A DNA stretch of 38,962 nt from Ochromonas danica (taxonomy: Eukaryota; Sar; Chrysophyceae; Chromulinales; Chromulinaceae). The stretch is taken from positions 1 through 38,962 of the forward strand of contig VKHL01000214.1 of the NCBI GenBank assembly GCA_015146655.1, given 5' to 3'. Shown piece after piece: positions 37,188 through 38,962 of this stretch. Within the stretch, counting starts at the first letter, position 1, and each line of letters begins with the position of its first letter. The position numbers and the translations under genes were made by a program. The notes beneath the pieces are model-generated. The model had not been told where the DNA came from, did no database searches, and saw only the letters and a list, made by a program, of their open reading frames with translations.

Positions 37188-37787
37188 ATGAAGAAAAAAA
37201 ATACTTATACAATCAGACGAGAAAAAAGACTAAGATACAAGTATATCCAGCAAAAGCATTCGCGAGATATTTTACTTGAAAATTCAACTCTTTTACCAAA
37301 CGGTTTCGTAAACCATTTAAATCCAGATCTTATTTCTCAAAGTTTAAGATCTTTTATAAAACTAATCCGTAAAGTAAAACGACAGTCTCAAGCTTTAAGT
37401 TCTCAAATCCAAGTAAAAGTTAGCAAAAAACCAGTCTTGCTTTACTCCGAAAACAAATACACTCGATATTTACTAAAATTAGCGATTAAAAAATTTCGCT
37501 CAATAAAACTATCGTCAGTTAAACAAAAACCCTCTTCTATAATAGAAGTTGGTGGTATTAAGCAGTTAATTGGTAAAGTAAAAAGAAGAACTCCTCATGC
37601 GTTAGTTATCTTTTTAGATAATCCAATTCAAACAAACATTGATTTCTGTTTAAAGAATAAAATTTATATGTTATCTATTTTTTCAACTGAAACTTTAGAT
37701 AATTTAAAAGGAAGCTATAAAATGCCTCTATTTATGAACACCTTTAAACGCTATTTTTGGATTGTTGTTCTTTTAGAATCCATCTAA
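37188..37787 (+). CDS. rps2: Ribosomal protein S2 (reduced)
   Basis: uS2 of the small-subunit body. The 199 residues are weakly conserved. The C-terminal part HALVIFLDNPIQTNIDFCLKNKIYMLSIFSTE matches the family's P--V-V-D------AV-EA-KL-IP-IGI-DT, and ends with a shortened ...LESI. Identity also rests on the place between rpl6 and rps4. The N-terminal part is basic and unlike bacterial S2, and the coiled-coil insertion is absent. Seven bases after rpl6, three before rps4. Confidence 0.72.
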   Translation: MKKKNTYTIRREKRLRYKYIQQKHSRDILLENSTLLPNGFVNHLNPDLISQSLRSFIKLIRKVKRQSQALSSQIQVKVSKKPVLLYSENKYTRYLLKLAIKKFRSIKLSSVKQKPSSIIEVGGIKQLIGKVKRRTPHALVIFLDNPIQTNIDFCLKNKIYMLSIFSTETLDNLKGSYKMPLFMNTFKRYFWIVVLLESI

Positions 37788-37790
37788 CAT

Positions 37791-38591
37791 ATGTTAAAAA
37801 AGTATAAACATCTAACAAACATCTACGGTTTAAAATATATTCCTATTAGGGTTTTAAAATTTAAAAGAAGTAAGTGGACAAAACTTAAACTTTTATTGGC
37901 AAAAAAACTTACAATTGCAGCTCGTTTAAAAGAAAGACGTCTTTCTTCGCGTACACAAATAAAGTTTGTTCGTTTTCCATTAGGTTTTAGAAAGGTTTCT
38001 TCTCTTGCTAATTCTCACAGAAATTTTAAGCTTAAGAAAAAAAAATCTTCTTTCTCTTTTAAAAAAAGCAAGTTTAAACTGCAAAATAAATTTAAAGTCT
38101 TCGTTAAAAAAGGAAGATTTTCTTATTTAGCAAGATTAACTAAAGATAAAATTCAATCTAAGTTAAAACTTAAGCATCTTTTAAATTTAACAGCTGCGTC
38201 GTTAGAAAAACGTAGTTGTAAAGATCGTGACCTTTATATAAAAAAAATTTATGAAGACTTTTTTCGCATTCGTGGTATTGTTTCTTCTTTCTATTTTTTT
38301 AATCGTTTTCGTTCGGTTAAAGATCAAATGAAAAGAGGTCTTGTTCTATTGAATGATGAAAAAATAGCGACATTTAGTTCATTAAAAAAGGGTGACGTAA
38401 TTAAAATTAAGTCAAACGCTTTAAAACTGAAAAAAAATATAAAAGTTTTCCCTTCGAAATATAATTTACCTTCTCATTTAGAGGTTGATATTTACAGCCA
38501 CACAATTGTTCTCCTTAAAGAGCAAGAGCTTACATCTCAAGAAGATTATCATTTAATGTCTTTAGAGTACATAAATGCTCAAAAAATCTAG
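37791..38591 (+). CDS. rps4: Ribosomal protein S4
   Basis: uS4, a primary 16S-binding protein of the small subunit. The 266 residues carry a C-terminal S4 RNA-binding domain: SVKDQMKRGLVLLNDEKIATFSSLKKGDVIKIK (about 175-207), matching A-Q-V-HG-I-VNG--V---S--V--GD-I. The N-terminus WTKLKLLLAKKLT is typical. A Lys-rich insertion lies around residues 75-110. Last gene before the closing tRNAs. Confidence 0.9.
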   Translation: MLKKYKHLTNIYGLKYIPIRVLKFKRSKWTKLKLLLAKKLTIAARLKERRLSSRTQIKFVRFPLGFRKVSSLANSHRNFKLKKKKSSFSFKKSKFKLQNKFKVFVKKGRFSYLARLTKDKIQSKLKLKHLLNLTAASLEKRSCKDRDLYIKKIYEDFFRIRGIVSSFYFFNRFRSVKDQMKRGLVLLNDEKIATFSSLKKGDVIKIKSNALKLKKNIKVFPSKYNLPSHLEVDIYSHTIVLLKEQELTSQEDYHLMSLEYINAQKI

Positions 38592-38619
38592 ATATAAACT
38601 TTATGTTTAGATTTTTAAT

Positions 38620-38690
38620 GCGAATATAGATTAATGGTAGATTTTTTGCCTTCCAAGCAGACGGTATGGGTTCGAATCCCATTGTTCGTA
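38620..38690 (+). tRNA. trnG: tRNA-Gly (UCC)
   Basis: Acceptor GCGAATA/TGTTCGT, anticodon stem TTTGC/GCAGA with loop CTTCCAA (TCC), T-stem ATGGG/CCCAT. Confidence 0.92.
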
Positions 38691-38744
38691 TAGTATATAA
38701 TTTTTAATTTATAGTTTATTTGGCATCACTGCTACTCAAACTAG

Positions 38745-38834
38745 GGGGACATGACTGAGCGGCTTAAAGTGCCGAATTGCTAATTCGTCGTACGTATACT
38801 CAACGTACCATGGGTTCGAATCCCATTGTTCCCT
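38745..38834 (+). tRNA. trnS: tRNA-Ser (GCU)
   Basis: Class II tRNA with acceptor GGGGACA/TGTTCCC, anticodon stem CCGAA/TTCGT with loop TTGCTAA (GCT), variable arm with GTACG/CGTAC and T-stem ATGGG/CCCAT. Confidence 0.92.
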
Positions 38835-38885
38835 TTATTTATAAACATTTCAAAAAACAAAGTACCAAAATTCATAAAAAACATT

Positions 38886-38962
38886 CTCGGGAACATTGCA
38901 CAATTGGTAGTGCGTATATTTTGCATGTATAAGGTTGCCGGTTCGAGTCCGGCTGTTTCCAT
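38886..38962. repeat. Terminal redundancy, copy 2 (circle closure)
   Basis: Exact copy of bases 1-77. It includes tRNA-Ala again (38889-38961), which should be counted once. Confidence 0.9.

Noticed and set aside
38780-38962. Minus-strand frame across the closing tRNAs
   Set aside because: It covers tRNA-Ser and tRNA-Ala in antisense, and its peptide is the typical false product of tRNA T-arms.

Overview
The window is a complete protist mitochondrial genome. Bases 1-77 recur exactly at 38886-38962, so the molecule is best read as a 38,885-bp circle cut inside tRNA-Ala. It is A+T-rich, intron-free and compact. Every protein gene ends in TAA or TAG, TGG encodes Trp, and TGA appears unused as either sense or stop. 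The gene set is nad1-7, 4L, 9 and a full-length nad11; cob; cox1-3; atp6, 8 and 9; eleven small-subunit and four large-subunit ribosomal proteins; rnl, rns and a probable 5S rRNA. Together with the ribosomal clusters rpl2-rps19-rps3 and rps8-rpl6-rps2-rps4, it points to a stramenopile, probably a heterotrophic one. That placement is inference from gene content, not a tree.

The layout is two opposed blocks. Everything from trnE (34623) through the origin of numbering to cox1 (18906) lies on the plus strand, about 23 kb. Everything from 19121 to 34610 lies on the minus strand, about 15.5 kb. The blocks diverge across 12 bases between rpl2 and trnE. They converge at 18907-19120, where a nested hairpin sits.

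Plus block: trnA, two unknown membrane ORFs flanking a partial 5S copy, tRNAs, rpl16, a very basic orf412 overlapped in another frame by orf160, rps13, rps11, nad1, rps10, atp9, nad6, nad3, rps14, rpl14, rps12, rps7, cox3, atp6, rnl, nad4L, atp8, rns, cox1. Across the junction: trnE, a 1.1-kb non-coding region with two repeated hairpins, a tRNA cluster, rps8, rpl6, rps2, rps4, two tRNAs. Minus block, in transcription order: rpl2, rps19, rps3, nad2, nad9, nad7, nad4, orf368 (a Lys/Pro/Ser repeat protein), trnS, nad5, trnH, trnL, cox2, cob, 5S, nad11, initiator trnM, orf226 and a tRNA-like gene with an enlarged anticodon arm.

The products are the mitochondrial subunits of complex I, III, IV and ATP synthase plus the ribosome that makes them. 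No tRNA-Thr and no convincing tRNA-Arg for CGN codons was found. The least explained parts are orf368, the orf412/orf160 overprint, the duplicated 5S locus, the covarying hairpins at 35.2-35.6 kb, the convergent-junction hairpin and three unknown membrane ORFs.
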